Made by a program: the position numbers and the translations under genes
Assembly: GCF_005930475.1 (NCBI RefSeq)
Contig: NZ_SJEW01000019.1
Span: 1 to 64,000, forward strand
DNA: 64,000 nt
DNA from: Modestobacter altitudinis
GTDB lineage: Bacteria; Actinomycetota; Actinomycetes; Mycobacteriales; Geodermatophilaceae
Direction: 5' to 3'
The notes under the pieces: model-generated
Databases searched by the model: none
What the model saw: only the letters and a program-made list of their open reading frames with translations
Told to the model about the DNA's origin: nothing
Shown: piece by piece, positions 18,649-27,215 of the stretch
How positions within the stretch are numbered: the stretch's first letter is position 1
How the letters are laid out: every line of letters begins with the position of its first letter

Positions 18649-18745
18649 GGGCGACGAATTACAACTCTGTCGTTCGATGTTTGGATGGTCTGCAGACCCG
18701 ATCCGGCCCACTGGGGCGTCGGACGGGGAGCGAGGGGCAGGCACC

Positions 18746-19555
18746 GTGGGTTCGAGGCACACCGGCACGACCGTCCGCAGCCGCGGAGCGCAGGTCGAGC
18801 CCCTGTCCTCGGAGACTGCCACCCCGGAGACCCCCGCCGTTCCCCGGGCCCGCCGCAGCGCCGTCGGTCGGCGCCGTCCGGCCGCCCTGCTCGCCGCCCT
18901 GGTGGTCGGGGGCATGGCCGCCGCCGTGGTCGGCACCCAGGCGCTGCCCTCCGCCGACGCGGAGGAGCCGCTGTCGGTCACCGAGCTCCTGGGCTCGGAC
19001 GCCGAGGGCATGCTCGAGCCCGAGATGAGCCCGCAGGAGGCGATCACCGAGGTCGAGGCGAAGGCCCGGCTGGACGAGGTCGCCGCGAGCCGTGCCCAGC
19101 GCGCCGCGGAGGCCGAGGCCGCCGAGGCCGAGGCCGAGGCCGCCGCCGAGGCCGCCCGCCCCAAGGCCGTGATGCCGATCGACGGCGCCCGGATGACCAC
19201 CTGCTTCTGCATGCGCTGGGGCACCATGCACTGGGGCATCGACCTGGCGGCCCCCAAGCTGACCCCGGAGTACGCCGCCGAGGACGGCGTCGTGCTGCGG
19301 GCCGGCGCCGCCACCGGGTTCGGCTACGCCGTCTACATCCTGGGCGTGAGCGGCGACGTCACCGTGTACGGGCACATGGAGAAGATCCTGGTCGACGCGG
19401 GCGACGTGGTGGAGGCCGGCGACACGATCGCGCTGGAGGGCAGCCGCGGCCAGTCCACCGGCCCGCACCTGCACTTCGAGGTGCACTCCGGCGGCATGGA
19501 CGGCAAGCGCATCGACCCCGTGGCCTGGCTCCGCGCTCGCGGCGTCGACGTCTAG
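18746..19555 (+). CDS. M23 (LytM-like) peptidoglycan endopeptidase
   Basis: 269 residues. A basic N-terminus and one membrane helix (about 46-64) are followed by a Glu/Ala-rich coiled coil (about 100-138) and a C-terminal M23 domain. All zinc and catalytic residues are present: H162 and D166 (HWGID), H210 (YGHM), and H241/H243 (HLHFEVH). The enzyme should cut peptide cross-bridges in the cell wall. GTG 18746 is chosen; longer frames start in the promoter region. C153 and C155 in TTCFC near the active site are unusual and could form a disulfide. Confidence 0.9.
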   Translation: MGSRHTGTTVRSRGAQVEPLSSETATPETPAVPRARRSAVGRRRPAALLAALVVGGMAAAVVGTQALPSADAEEPLSVTELLGSDAEGMLEPEMSPQEAITEVEAKARLDEVAASRAQRAAEAEAAEAEAEAAAEAARPKAVMPIDGARMTTCFCMRWGTMHWGIDLAAPKLTPEYAAEDGVVLRAGAATGFGYAVYILGVSGDVTVYGHMEKILVDAGDVVEAGDTIALEGSRGQSTGPHLHFEVHSGGMDGKRIDPVAWLRARGVDV

Positions 19556-19658
19556 GAGGACCGGCCCGGTTCGGCGCCGAGACCGGGATCCGGACGTGGA
19601 GCGGTGGCCCGTCCCCGGATCGAGCGTCCCGGTGTCGGGTCCTTGCGATGATGGCGCG

Positions 19659-20093
19659 GTGAGCCGGGCGAGCGAGGACTCCAACCGGCGGATGCTCCGG
19701 GCCCGGGACGCGATGGACCGGGCCTATGCCGAGCCGCTCGACGTCTCGGCGCTGGCCCGGATCGCGCACGTGTCCGAGTCGCACTTCATCCGCACCTTCA
19801 AGACGACGTTCGGCGAGACGCCCAACCGCTACCTGCAGCGGCGCCGGGTCGAGCGGGCGATGTTCCTGCTGCGCACCAGCGACCAGCGCGTCACCGACAT
19901 CTGCATGGCGGTCGGCTTCAGCAGCTTGGGCACCTTCAGCCGGGTGTTCGCCGAGGTCGTCGGGGAGCCCCCGAGCGCGTACCGGCGCCAGGGGCCGCTG
20001 CCGGCGGTGCCCAGCTGCTTCGGCATGCGGTGGCTGCGCCCCGGCTCGAACACCGCAGTTTCGGAGAAGTCCGGGGACCCGGCTGAGCCCTAG
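19659..20093 (+). CDS. Short AraC-type regulator (DNA-binding domain only)
   Basis: 144 residues holding just the double helix-turn-helix of the AraC family (LDVSALARIAHVSESHF... ICMAVGFSSLGTFSRVF) and a short tail; no ligand domain. It starts at GTG 19659. The VOC protein gene begins ten bases after its stop, the standard actinobacterial pairing in which the two are co-expressed and the VOC protein may supply or remove the signal. Confidence 0.88.
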   Translation: MSRASEDSNRRMLRARDAMDRAYAEPLDVSALARIAHVSESHFIRTFKTTFGETPNRYLQRRRVERAMFLLRTSDQRVTDICMAVGFSSLGTFSRVFAEVVGEPPSAYRRQGPLPAVPSCFGMRWLRPGSNTAVSEKSGDPAEP

Positions 20094-20103
20094 CGTTCCC
20101 GAC

Positions 20104-20526
20104 ATGTTGAACGCCATCACCATCTCGTCCCTGTACGTGCTCGATCAGGACGCCGCTCTCGACTTCTACGTGGGAAAGCTCGGCTTCGAGGTCAAGGTCG
20201 ACCAGCAGTTCGGGCCGATGCGCTTCCTCACCGTCGCGCTGCCCAGCGACCCGGCCCGCTCGGTGCTGCTCGAGCTGCCCGCCCCGCCCTCGGTGAGCGC
20301 GGAGATCGCCGACCAGGTGCGCGACGTGGTCAGCAAGGGCGCCGCCGGCGGCAACCTCTTCTTCGTCTGCGACGACGCGCACAAGACCCACGCCGAGCTC
20401 AAGGAGCGCGGCGTCGACGTGCCGGAGGAGCCGGTCGTGCAGCCCTACGGCATCGACTTCGGCTTCCGCGACCCGTTCGGCAACTCGATCCGGGTCGCCC
20501 AGATGATCCCGCCGCCGTCCGCCTGA
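20104..20526 (+). CDS. VOC (glyoxalase/bleomycin-resistance fold) protein
   Basis: 140 residues with two beta-alpha-beta-beta-beta modules (SSLYVLDQDAALDFYVGKLG... and IDFGFRDPFGNSIRVAQ). The DPFGN segment near the end is typical. Metal ligands cannot be assigned with certainty. Substrate unknown; it forms a two-gene unit with the AraC-type regulator. A perfect hairpin follows. Confidence 0.9.
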   Translation: MLNAITISSLYVLDQDAALDFYVGKLGFEVKVDQQFGPMRFLTVALPSDPARSVLLELPAPPSVSAEIADQVRDVVSKGAAGGNLFFVCDDAHKTHAELKERGVDVPEEPVVQPYGIDFGFRDPFGNSIRVAQMIPPPSA

Positions 20527-20529
20527 CCT

Positions 20530-20563
20530 CCGTTCCGCCAGAGGCGTGCCTCTGGCGGAACGG
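20530..20563. terminator. Bidirectional hairpin terminator
   Basis: A perfect 16-bp stem with a two-base loop (effectively 14 bp and a six-base loop) between the convergent VOC and VTT-domain genes. Confidence 0.8.
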
Positions 20564-20567
20564 ACCA

Positions 20568-21182
20568 TCAGGTGGCGGAGCGGTGCTGCAGCCAGGCCCG
20601 GACCCCCAGCGCGACGACCAGGACCGCGAGGACGACCGCGGTCGCCCAACCGACGCCGCCGACCACTTGAGCGCCCAGCGCGCGGGCGAGCAGCACGATC
20701 GTGGTCGCCCAGGCCGTGGCGCTGACGACGATGGCCGGCCCCGCCAGGCGCAGCGGCACCCCTGCCCCGCCGGCCACCCGCGGGGTGAGCGTGCGGGTGC
20801 CCGCGACCCAGTGCGCCGCCACGACGAGCAGGCCGGCGCCCAGCGGCCCCTGGGCGGCCAGCCACCGGCGGGCCAGCCGGACGACCGGGTCGACCCGGGC
20901 GCGCAGCCTCCCGTGCGTGGTGGGGGCGACGTCGCGCCGGCGGTGCCCCCGCGTCCAGCCGAGCAACGCGCCAGAGGCGCTGGCTGTCGCCGCCACGGCG
21001 ATCGGCGGCGCGGCTCCGGTTCCCGCGGCACTGGACCACAGGCCCAGCAGGACCACTGTGGTCGTGCCGGGCAGCAGGACGCCGAGCACGACGCCCGTCT
21101 CCAGGAACAGCACTGCCGCGCCGATCCCGAGCACCACCGCGGCGGGCCAGCTGCCGAGGGTGTCGAGCAGCGTCGTCAGCAC
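20568..21182 (-). CDS. DedA/VTT-like membrane protein
   Basis: 204 residues, about five helices. The N-terminal half shows the DedA pattern of an acidic residue in a helix followed by a Gly/Pro re-entrant loop (ETGVVLGVLLPGTTTVVLLG). The central loop is Arg/His-rich (TRGHRRRD), and a second re-entrant part (HWVAGTRTLTPRVAGGAG) carries the conserved arginine. Related proteins scramble lipids or keep proton balance. Start GTG 21182. Confidence 0.8.
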   Translation of the reverse strand: MLTTLLDTLGSWPAAVVLGIGAAVLFLETGVVLGVLLPGTTTVVLLGLWSSAAGTGAAPPIAVAATASASGALLGWTRGHRRRDVAPTTHGRLRARVDPVVRLARRWLAAQGPLGAGLLVVAAHWVAGTRTLTPRVAGGAGVPLRLAGPAIVVSATAWATTIVLLARALGAQVVGGVGWATAVVLAVLVVALGVRAWLQHRSAT

Positions 21183-21475
21183 GGTGTCCTCCCGGGGCCG
21201 GCCGCCGCGGCCGGACGGCGGTGCCAGGACGCCGTCAAGGTACGTGACCACACCGACCAGGAACCCGTCGACAGCGGTCGCCGCCACCCGAGGCACGGCC
21301 GGGACGGGAGCTCCCTCGGGGCGTTGGTGGCAGATGCAGGGGTTGCACCGGCCACAGGACGAGGCGTTCGGCGCGGCCGGCTGAGAGCACGACACTCAGC
21401 GGGACCCCCCGTCGAGTGCCGGATCAGACGCTGTACTGTTCTCAACGGCTCGGACACACCAGACCGGGTCGGCAA

Positions 21476-21548
21476 GGGGCTGTGGCGCAGCTGGTAGCGC
21501 ACCACACTGGCAGTGTGGGGGTCAGGGGTTCGAGTCCCCTCAGCTCCA
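21476..21548 (+). tRNA. tRNA-Ala (GGC)
   Basis: 73 bases fold as a cloverleaf: acceptor GGGGCTG with CAGCTCC, anticodon arm CCACA-CTGGCAG-TGTGG with anticodon GGC, T-arm AGGGG-TTCGAGT-CCCCT, discriminator A. CCA is not encoded. The 3' half from 21507 is the attachment core for the downstream integrase and recurs four more times in the window. Confidence 0.95.
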
Positions 21549-21561
21549 CCCCTTTGAGCAG

Positions 21562-21590
21562 GCCGTTCTCCGTTTCGGAGAGCGGCTTGA
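21562..21590 (+). terminator. tRNA terminator hairpin
   Basis: A 10-bp stem (21562-21571 with 21577-21586, one G-U pair), five-base loop, then TTGA. The hairpin also recurs, diverged, after the att copies at 43886, 49726 and 61998. Confidence 0.7.
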
Positions 21591-21640
21591 CTCGTTTCTG
21601 GTGCCAGCGTGGTGGCCACTGGAGCCAAACCGGTGCCAGG

Positions 21641-22807
21641 TCAGTCCCACAACGCCCGGCCCATCCGGTCTGCGGCGTCCTTGCCGAGCGCGGGCATGAC
21701 ATGGCTGTAGGTGTCCGTGGTCGTGCGCATCTGCGAGTGGCCGAGGACCTCCATGACCACCCGGGGGTGGACGCCCTCGGACAGCAGCAGCGTCGCGGCC
21801 GTGTGCCGGCCGTCGTGCAGCCGGACGTCGCGGACGCCTGCTTCGTTCAGGAGCCGCTTCCAGGCGAGCCAGTCGGCCTTCCGCTCGATCGGCTTCCCGT
21901 TCGGCTGCGCGAAGACCAGGTCGTGGTCCTGCCAGAGCGAGCCGGCCCCGGCCCGCTCCGCGAGCTGGGCGGCGCGGTGGGCGCGCAGCGCCTCAACGAG
22001 CTGGCCGGGCAGCGCGAGGGTCCGCCGGCTGCGGTCGGCCTTGGGCTCCTCGTAGACGAGGCCCTGCTGAGCGACGCGGTGCAGGCCGCGTCGCACGGTC
22101 AGTGTTCCGTTGCCGAGGTCGACGTCGGACCAGCGAAGGCCGAGTGCTTCGGACTGCCGCAGGCCGACCGCCAATGCCACTGTCCACCGGGCGGCGTTGC
22201 GGTGCCGCTGCGCTGCCGCCATCACTGACTTGGCTTCGTCGGCGGTCAGCGGCAGCGCGGTCTGGGAACGTTTCACGGTGGGCGGGTCGACCAGCGTGGC
22301 GACGTTGCGAGCGATCTTGCCGCGCTGGGTGGCGACCCGGAGCCCCCGGGAGAGCACTCGGTGGGCACGCAGGATCGACGCGGGGCTGAGGCCGTTGTCC
22401 GCGAGTGCGGCGTAGAGCAGCTCTAGGTGTTCCGGCTGCAGGCGGTCGAGCCGGTGGTGCCCGACTCCAGGACGCAGGTGCAGCCGCACGGTGCTGCGGT
22501 AGCTCTCCAACGTCCTAGCTCGGACCTTCCGGGCCGCGATGTTGTCGAGCCAGTGGTCAAGCCACTCGCCGACGGTCGGCGCTCGACCGGCCGCCTCCAC
22601 CAAGCCGGCGTCACGCTTCGACTCGAGCGCCCGCACCTTGGTGACGACGTCGGCGCGCTTGGCGCCGGAGACGTGGCGCCGGTCGCGGCGGCCGTTCTCC
22701 TTCTTGCCCATCGACACGAAGCCGTGCCACCGACCGTCGTCGTCCTGGTAGATCGAGGACTCACCGCTCGCCCGCGGTCGCCTGGTCGCTTCTCTCCGCC
22801 GTGTCAT
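21641..22807 (-). CDS. Tyrosine-recombinase integrase
   Basis: 388 residues. An N-terminal DNA-binding region and a SAM-like core-binding domain (about 78-170) precede the catalytic domain with R217, K256 (probable), H331-x-x-R334, H357 and Y367, so it should be active. Its C-terminus faces the tRNA-Ala gene 93 bases away, the standard layout for an element integrated into a tRNA 3' end. An excisionase-like gene lies upstream. Two truncated relatives sit beside later att copies in the same orientation. Confidence 0.96.
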   Translation of the reverse strand: MTRRREATRRPRASGESSIYQDDDGRWHGFVSMGKKENGRRDRRHVSGAKRADVVTKVRALESKRDAGLVEAAGRAPTVGEWLDHWLDNIAARKVRARTLESYRSTVRLHLRPGVGHHRLDRLQPEHLELLYAALADNGLSPASILRAHRVLSRGLRVATQRGKIARNVATLVDPPTVKRSQTALPLTADEAKSVMAAAQRHRNAARWTVALAVGLRQSEALGLRWSDVDLGNGTLTVRRGLHRVAQQGLVYEEPKADRSRRTLALPGQLVEALRAHRAAQLAERAGAGSLWQDHDLVFAQPNGKPIERKADWLAWKRLLNEAGVRDVRLHDGRHTAATLLLSEGVHPRVVMEVLGHSQMRTTTDTYSHVMPALGKDAADRMGRALWD

Positions 22808-22889
22808 CGGTCGCTTCTCTCGCTCATCGTGTTCGACGGCGGCCGAGTGTCGTGGTGGGCTCCGACACCGGGTCGCCGGAATCCACAAG

Positions 22890-23198
22890 TCAGGGTCGGG
22901 TGGCGGGCTTGGGGACGACGTCGAACAGTTCGCCCTGATTCGTGCTGGTCCTCCGGCCCGTGCGCGACGTCGGAGGCGCCGGCCGCTCAGCCATGTCGAG
23001 GCGGTCGACGTACCGCTTGAGTTCGGCGCGGGACAACCGGCAGCTGCGGCCGATGTGGACCGCGTGCAGGTCACCGGACTTCATCAGCGCGTACACGGTG
23101 GTGCGGCCGACGCGGAGCACGGTGGCGGCTTCCTCTGGGGTCAGCAGCAGCGGCTCGTCGGCGAGAATGTCCCGCAGTCGTTGTGGCTGGTTGCCCAT
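22890..23198 (-). CDS. Excisionase-like helix-turn-helix protein
   Basis: 102 residues. A MerR-like winged helix (LTPEEAATVLRVGRTTVYAL, then HIGRSCRLSRAELKRYVDRL) typical of 'excisionase family DNA-binding' proteins. It lies directly upstream of the integrase on the same strand, so it probably directs excision of the element. ATG 23198. Confidence 0.9.
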   Translation of the reverse strand: MGNQPQRLRDILADEPLLLTPEEAATVLRVGRTTVYALMKSGDLHAVHIGRSCRLSRAELKRYVDRLDMAERPAPPTSRTGRRTSTNQGELFDVVPKPATRP

Positions 23199-23363
23199 GC
23201 CGTCCCTCCGGTTCGCATCGGCGGCCGGGTGCCTGGGTTCCGACCGGTTCCGCTTGGAAGAGGCGTCACCAACGGCCGTCTGGTGACGGCGGACGCCGAC
23301 GAACCGAGCCGCGGCGGACGCAGACGAACCGGGCCGGCCGGTGCTCGGCGGGGGAGAGGAGGT

Positions 23364-23393
23364 GGGGTGACCCCGTCGGGGGGGTGTCACCCC
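23364..23393. promoter_or_regulatory. Inverted repeat upstream of the excisionase
   Basis: GGGGTGAC (23364-23371) and GTCACCCC (23386-23393), with another TCACCCC at 23409-23415, in the gap between the zinc-ribbon gene and the excisionase. It may be an operator for the integration genes. Confidence 0.4.
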
Positions 23394-23426
23394 GGCGATG
23401 TGGCTACGTCACCCCAAGCGCAGCCG

Positions 23427-23918
23427 TCAGCGCAAACCGGTCGTTCGGCTCCGCACATAGGGCCGGCGGCCCACCGCATCCAGCACGGCGGTCAGGGCGG
23501 ACTGAAGGCCGTCGAGGTCTCGGTCGTAGACCCGGCCGTCATCAACCTGTCGGGCCAGTTCATCGAGCAGTCGAGGCCAGTCGCGCCGAGTCGGGGGCAT
23601 GGGCACCGGGACCTCCACCCGGCGCTCGATGACCTGGACTGCTGCGCGGCCGGATGTGGCCGCGCGGGCCTGCTCCCAGGCGCGTTGCCGGCAGGAGGCC
23701 GAACACCACTTGGGGATGCGTCCCCGCGCCCTGGGCTCAATCGCCGTCCCGCACCACCCGCACGTGGTCGCCGCACGCCTGCGCTCGTTGCCTTCCACCG
23801 GCGCTGGCGCGGTGCCCGAGCCAGTCACGGCAGCGACGGGCTGAGACGACTCGGTCGCTCCGGCCCGGCCGCGAGCCTGTGAGCGCCCCGCCTTGTGACG
23901 CCCTGACCGCTCAGCCAT
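23427..23918 (-). CDS. Zinc-ribbon protein of integrative elements
   Basis: 163 residues. A CxxC...CxxxC motif (CGWCG, then KWCSASCRQRAWEQ) forms a small zinc ribbon; the rest is basic or helical. Proteins with this ribbon are common beside integrase and excisionase genes in actinobacterial elements, with no known function. Same strand as the integrase module. Confidence 0.75.
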   Translation of the reverse strand: MAERSGRHKAGRSQARGRAGATESSQPVAAVTGSGTAPAPVEGNERRRAATTCGWCGTAIEPRARGRIPKWCSASCRQRAWEQARAATSGRAAVQVIERRVEVPVPMPPTRRDWPRLLDELARQVDDGRVYDRDLDGLQSALTAVLDAVGRRPYVRSRTTGLR

Positions 23919-24508
23919 GCTGTCACCCTATTCATCACGACGGAACGGCGCGCCGGGGTGCATGAGGTGTGTCGGACGTCGAACGTGCTCCTGCGGGATA
24001 TGCGCGCACGGGTTCCATGCCGACGGGTGGGGCTCGCGGAGGGAACGGCTCCGCGGCGGTCGGCCCCGGTCGAGGAGTCGCGCTGTTCGGTGGCCGGCCT
24101 CTGCGCCGGGTCGCTCGCGGTGACCGCACCTGAGTTCCAGGCGGCGTGGGCGACAACCCGCAAGGGGTTTCAGGCCGGCTACGGCGACGCCGCGCCGCTC
24201 ACCTTCCGGTCGCTGGCCGTGGGGAAGCAGGCCGCCGTCCTTGGCGCCGCGGCGACCGTGCTCGCCCTCTCGGCCCGCGGGGTAGTCGCCGCTGAGCGGT
24301 GGGCCTTCGGGCACGGGCAGGCGACTGATGATCGGGTCGTGGCTGGTCGCGGCACCCTCACCCGACCCCGCGTGACCGCGCCCTGGCCCCAGGAGCACGG
24401 CGCCTGAACCTTGGTCGACCTGATCTGCACCGATGACGCGACGGATGCCGATGTCCGCACCTCAGATACAGAGCTGCATCCGCGCGTCGTCGCAGGCATG
24501 CTCGAGAG
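23919..24508. other. Gap with no firm gene
   Basis: A plus-strand frame at 23958-24407 (149 codons) has an Ala-rich, possibly membrane-spanning segment near 24240 (VLGAAATVLALSARGVVAAE), but its first half is Arg/Cys-rich and unlike a real protein, and overlapping minus frames are equally weak. The part from about 24090 may be a remnant of a small membrane protein from a conjugation region. The upstream end of the next gene is also unclear. Confidence 0.4.
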
Positions 24509-25735
24509 ATGGTGGTCCCCGATTCACGGCTACGCCTCCGCCGATGGGAACTGCAGCTGCGCCGTCGATGGCTGCTCGGCGTCCGGAGCGTGGAGGAGGT
24601 CATCTGGGATCGGCGGATCGCCCTACGCTGTAGACGAATTCGCTACTACCAGATAGACGATGACCTAGAACTTGCGGACATCGGGCCCTTGACCCGCGAC
24701 TACTTCCGCAGGCTTCATCAAGGTGTCGAGTCACAGGTCGCCGTCGAAGGTGAAGATGCGCGACATCGTATCGTTGCCGACTTGGTGGAGCGCGAGGGCG
24801 ACAGTCTGAAGCCGCGCGCTACGAAGGTCACCACTGGTCTGCTCGCGGGTGCGGCTCATCTCGACCGATCCCTGAGCAGAGACAAGCGGATTCTCGCGGT
24901 CACCTTGCAGCAGGTTTGGGGAGAAGCTTTCCAGGCCTACGGCGCGGCCGCTTATGCGTCCTACGAGGTCGGGGCGGGCTGGGCGATAGACCCGCCAGGC
25001 CAGAGACCCGTTGTGTGGGACAGCCTCCTCGACCTACATGCGCGCGCCTGCCGAGTGGTGAGCGAGATCCAGACGTTGCAGCAGGCCGGCTTTCCGAGTG
25101 GGGCGGAGGCCCGCGCCCGTTCGCTGCATGAGCTGGCCGTGGTGGCCTCCGTGTTGCAGAAGTCCGATGCCGAGCTGACTGACCGGTATAGGGCTTATGA
25201 GGAAATCGAGCATTATAACGATGCCGTGCAGTACAACGAGAACTGCGAGGCGCTGGAGCAGGCGCCCATCCCTGCCAACGAGATGGCGGAGCTGAAAATG
25301 ATGAGCGAGTCAGTGGCGAAGAAGTGGGAAGGCATTAGAGGATCCAACGGCTGGGCGCGCTCCATCCTGAAGAATCCCTCGTTCAACGATCTAGAGAAGT
25401 ACGCTGACCTTGGCCACCTGTATCCCTTTTACCGACTTGGCAACCACTCGGTGCACGCTGGGCCTCGTGCCTCGACGCTGCAGCGGATCGAGATCGACGG
25501 CGTGCTGCACAGGAGTCCTGGGGCGACCGTGCACGCCGACTTCGCAGAGACCGCGCACGGTGCGTTAATCAGCCTCCAGCAGATCAACGCAGCCTTGCTG
25601 GGGGAGCGCGTGGGTGCAGGAGCCGACGTCGACTCGCTCGTCGCCATTATGGCGATAGCCGGTCTCATCGAGGTCGCCGGCGGTCGTTTGACGGCCGCTG
25701 CGCAGGCCGCAGCGGAGAAGGGGTGGGCGTACTGA
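24509..25735 (+). CDS. DUF5677-like protein
   Basis: Up to 408 residues, largely helical. From about residue 45 the sequence looks genuine, and the C-terminal part has the YRLGNHSVHAGPRA segment that resembles the conserved Ser/His motif of DUF5677 proteins. Function is unknown; such genes often sit in mobile or defence regions. The first 40 or so residues are Arg-rich and may not be translated, so the true start could be downstream. GC content is lower than the flanking chromosome, in keeping with transfer. Confidence 0.65.
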   Translation: MVVPDSRLRLRRWELQLRRRWLLGVRSVEEVIWDRRIALRCRRIRYYQIDDDLELADIGPLTRDYFRRLHQGVESQVAVEGEDARHRIVADLVEREGDSLKPRATKVTTGLLAGAAHLDRSLSRDKRILAVTLQQVWGEAFQAYGAAAYASYEVGAGWAIDPPGQRPVVWDSLLDLHARACRVVSEIQTLQQAGFPSGAEARARSLHELAVVASVLQKSDAELTDRYRAYEEIEHYNDAVQYNENCEALEQAPIPANEMAELKMMSESVAKKWEGIRGSNGWARSILKNPSFNDLEKYADLGHLYPFYRLGNHSVHAGPRASTLQRIEIDGVLHRSPGATVHADFAETAHGALISLQQINAALLGERVGAGADVDSLVAIMAIAGLIEVAGGRLTAAAQAAAEKGWAY

Positions 25736-25745
25736 GGAGAACTCC

Positions 25746-26825
25746 TCACCGTCGTCCTGGACGCCGCCACCGCAGCCGTGCCGGCCACCGAAGCCGGCGA
25801 CGCCCCGGTTGTCGAGGTGCAGGGCGGCGTGACCGCTGACCCTCTGGACCCTCTGGACCCTCTGGCCGCTTGACCGGCCCCGCCACCCGGCGCGGAGCCG
25901 ACTGCACGCCATGCCGGCTGGCCCGGCGTCCCAGCTCGGTGCGGACGCGGGCCGGGGTTTCAGGGTGCTTGCCTCCAGGTGCGATTTGCCTGAGTCTTTT
26001 CACGACTTGAAACCAGATCGACGCGGTCGGGTAGATCGTGAGGACGAAGAAGAGGAGCGTCAGGAGGAAAAATCCCCGTAGCGATTCGACGGTTTCGAGT
26101 CGATCGCCTGGCTGTCGCGTGATCCAGAACTGCGTGCCGACGAAGAGCCCCGAGGAGATGCAGAACAGCCCAGGTATCAACGACTTGCCGTAGTAGCTCC
26201 ATAATCCGCGGCCTTGCCCGTCTGATGACCTCTCCTTTGACGTCTTGTCCGTCACCTCCTCCCGGGAGGCATGGGATTTCAGACCTTTCATCTCAGCGGC
26301 GAGTTCGAGCTCGAGGAGTACGGCCGGCGGCTCGACGCTCTCTCCGTCATAGAAGCGTTGCGCTATGCGGGCGCGCTCAGACAGCGTCCAGACGTAAGAA
26401 CGGTAAATTTGTGGGAAGATCGCGAAGATGGCGCCCACCATAAGTATGGGGGTGGCAAATCCGTCGCCGGTGGTTGCGAGGAAGAAGTCGAAGACGCTCC
26501 ACGGGGCGTCGCTAGCCAGGTAAGCCGCTCCGAGATACCCGAGCTGCCCGTAGAGCACTGCAATGATGAACCAGGCGAGCCACGGCCAGGCTGTTCGCCA
26601 ACTGCCCGTCATCTGGCGTGCGATCAGGTCCGCAAGAGTGACGCGGTGAAGTTCGGAGACAGAGCGCCGCCGAGGATCATTCTCATTTAGTGCGGTCAAT
26701 GATTCACGGAAGAGTTGCTCTCTTCTTCTCAACCTAGCGGCGCGCGTTACACCGAAGTAGAGGCCGAGTAGAGCTGTAACCGCCGCTAAAATGGCCGCGA
26801 AAGCACGAATTGTCTCAAGGAACAC
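25746..26825 (-). CDS. Membrane protein, unknown, with chimeric C-terminus
   Basis: 359 codons. About five to six helices: near 8-27, 80-105, 110-140, 222-240 and 250-275, with a charged cytosolic loop (about 165-215, rich in Ser, Lys and Glu). The first 275 residues look real and have lower GC; the last 80 or so are Arg/Pro-rich and run antisense through the older remnant at 25754-25873, so the gene probably lost its own stop when joined to foreign DNA. No family recognised; it is divergent from the secreted nuclease gene. Confidence 0.65.
   Translation of the reverse strand: MFLETIRAFAAILAAVTALLGLYFGVTRAARLRRREQLFRESLTALNENDPRRRSVSELHRVTLADLIARQMTGSWRTAWPWLAWFIIAVLYGQLGYLGAAYLASDAPWSVFDFFLATTGDGFATPILMVGAIFAIFPQIYRSYVWTLSERARIAQRFYDGESVEPPAVLLELELAAEMKGLKSHASREEVTDKTSKERSSDGQGRGLWSYYGKSLIPGLFCISSGLFVGTQFWITRQPGDRLETVESLRGFFLLTLLFFVLTIYPTASIWFQVVKRLRQIAPGGKHPETPARVRTELGRRASRHGVQSAPRRVAGPVKRPEGPEGPEGQRSRRPAPRQPGRRRLRWPARLRWRRPGRR
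25754..25873 (+). pseudogene. C-terminal remnant of an unidentified gene
   Basis: A 39-codon open stretch (AATAAVPATEAGDAPVVEVQ..., ending DPLDPLDPLAA) with normal high-GC codon use but no start. It ends in a short 9-bp tandem repeat (CTCTGGACC). It overlaps the 3' end of the opposing membrane-protein frame. Confidence 0.4.
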
Positions 26826-27215
26826 GGTCCCTCGCAGTTCTCTCTATGTCCGGGATGTGCGACCCGCCCTGTTGATCCAGGGCGCGGCCAGCCTAAGCTG
26901 CAATCCTGCAGCGCAGGCGAGCCGCTGCGAATCCTGGTCGTCCCTGGCCCGACAGGCTGCTGTTCTGCCCGGCTAGGTGGTCCAAACCTTCTGGATCGCC
27001 GGCTCGTAGGTGGAGCGGTAGCCACCGCGGCACACCTGGTCACCGAACTGAGCCGCAGTGGTCCCGCGAACCCCCGCTGTCACACCTGTAGGGCTTCGCG
27101 CGGTTCAGTACCGGAACTTTCTTCGGCGCCCGGCTAGTCTCCGCACACCTTCTATGACGCTGCGTAGCTACGCGGCTACTCGTAGTCCTGATCAGTGGCG
27201 AGCGGAGTACAACCA
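26826..27215. other. Gap between divergent genes
   Basis: 390 bases holding only short frames. A GTAGC/GCTAC pair at about 27164-27179 lies near the expected promoter of the nuclease gene. Nothing else recognised. Confidence 0.5.

Noticed and set aside
18557-18745. Possible c-di-AMP (ydaO) riboswitch before the M23 peptidase
   Set aside because: Such switches occur upstream of wall hydrolases in actinomycetes, but I could not find the conserved core; only an inverted repeat is visible.
21176-21628. Minus-strand frame containing AEGTRTPDPHTA
   Set aside because: This peptide is the well-known false translation of the antisense strand of a tRNA; the same string appears at the att copies.
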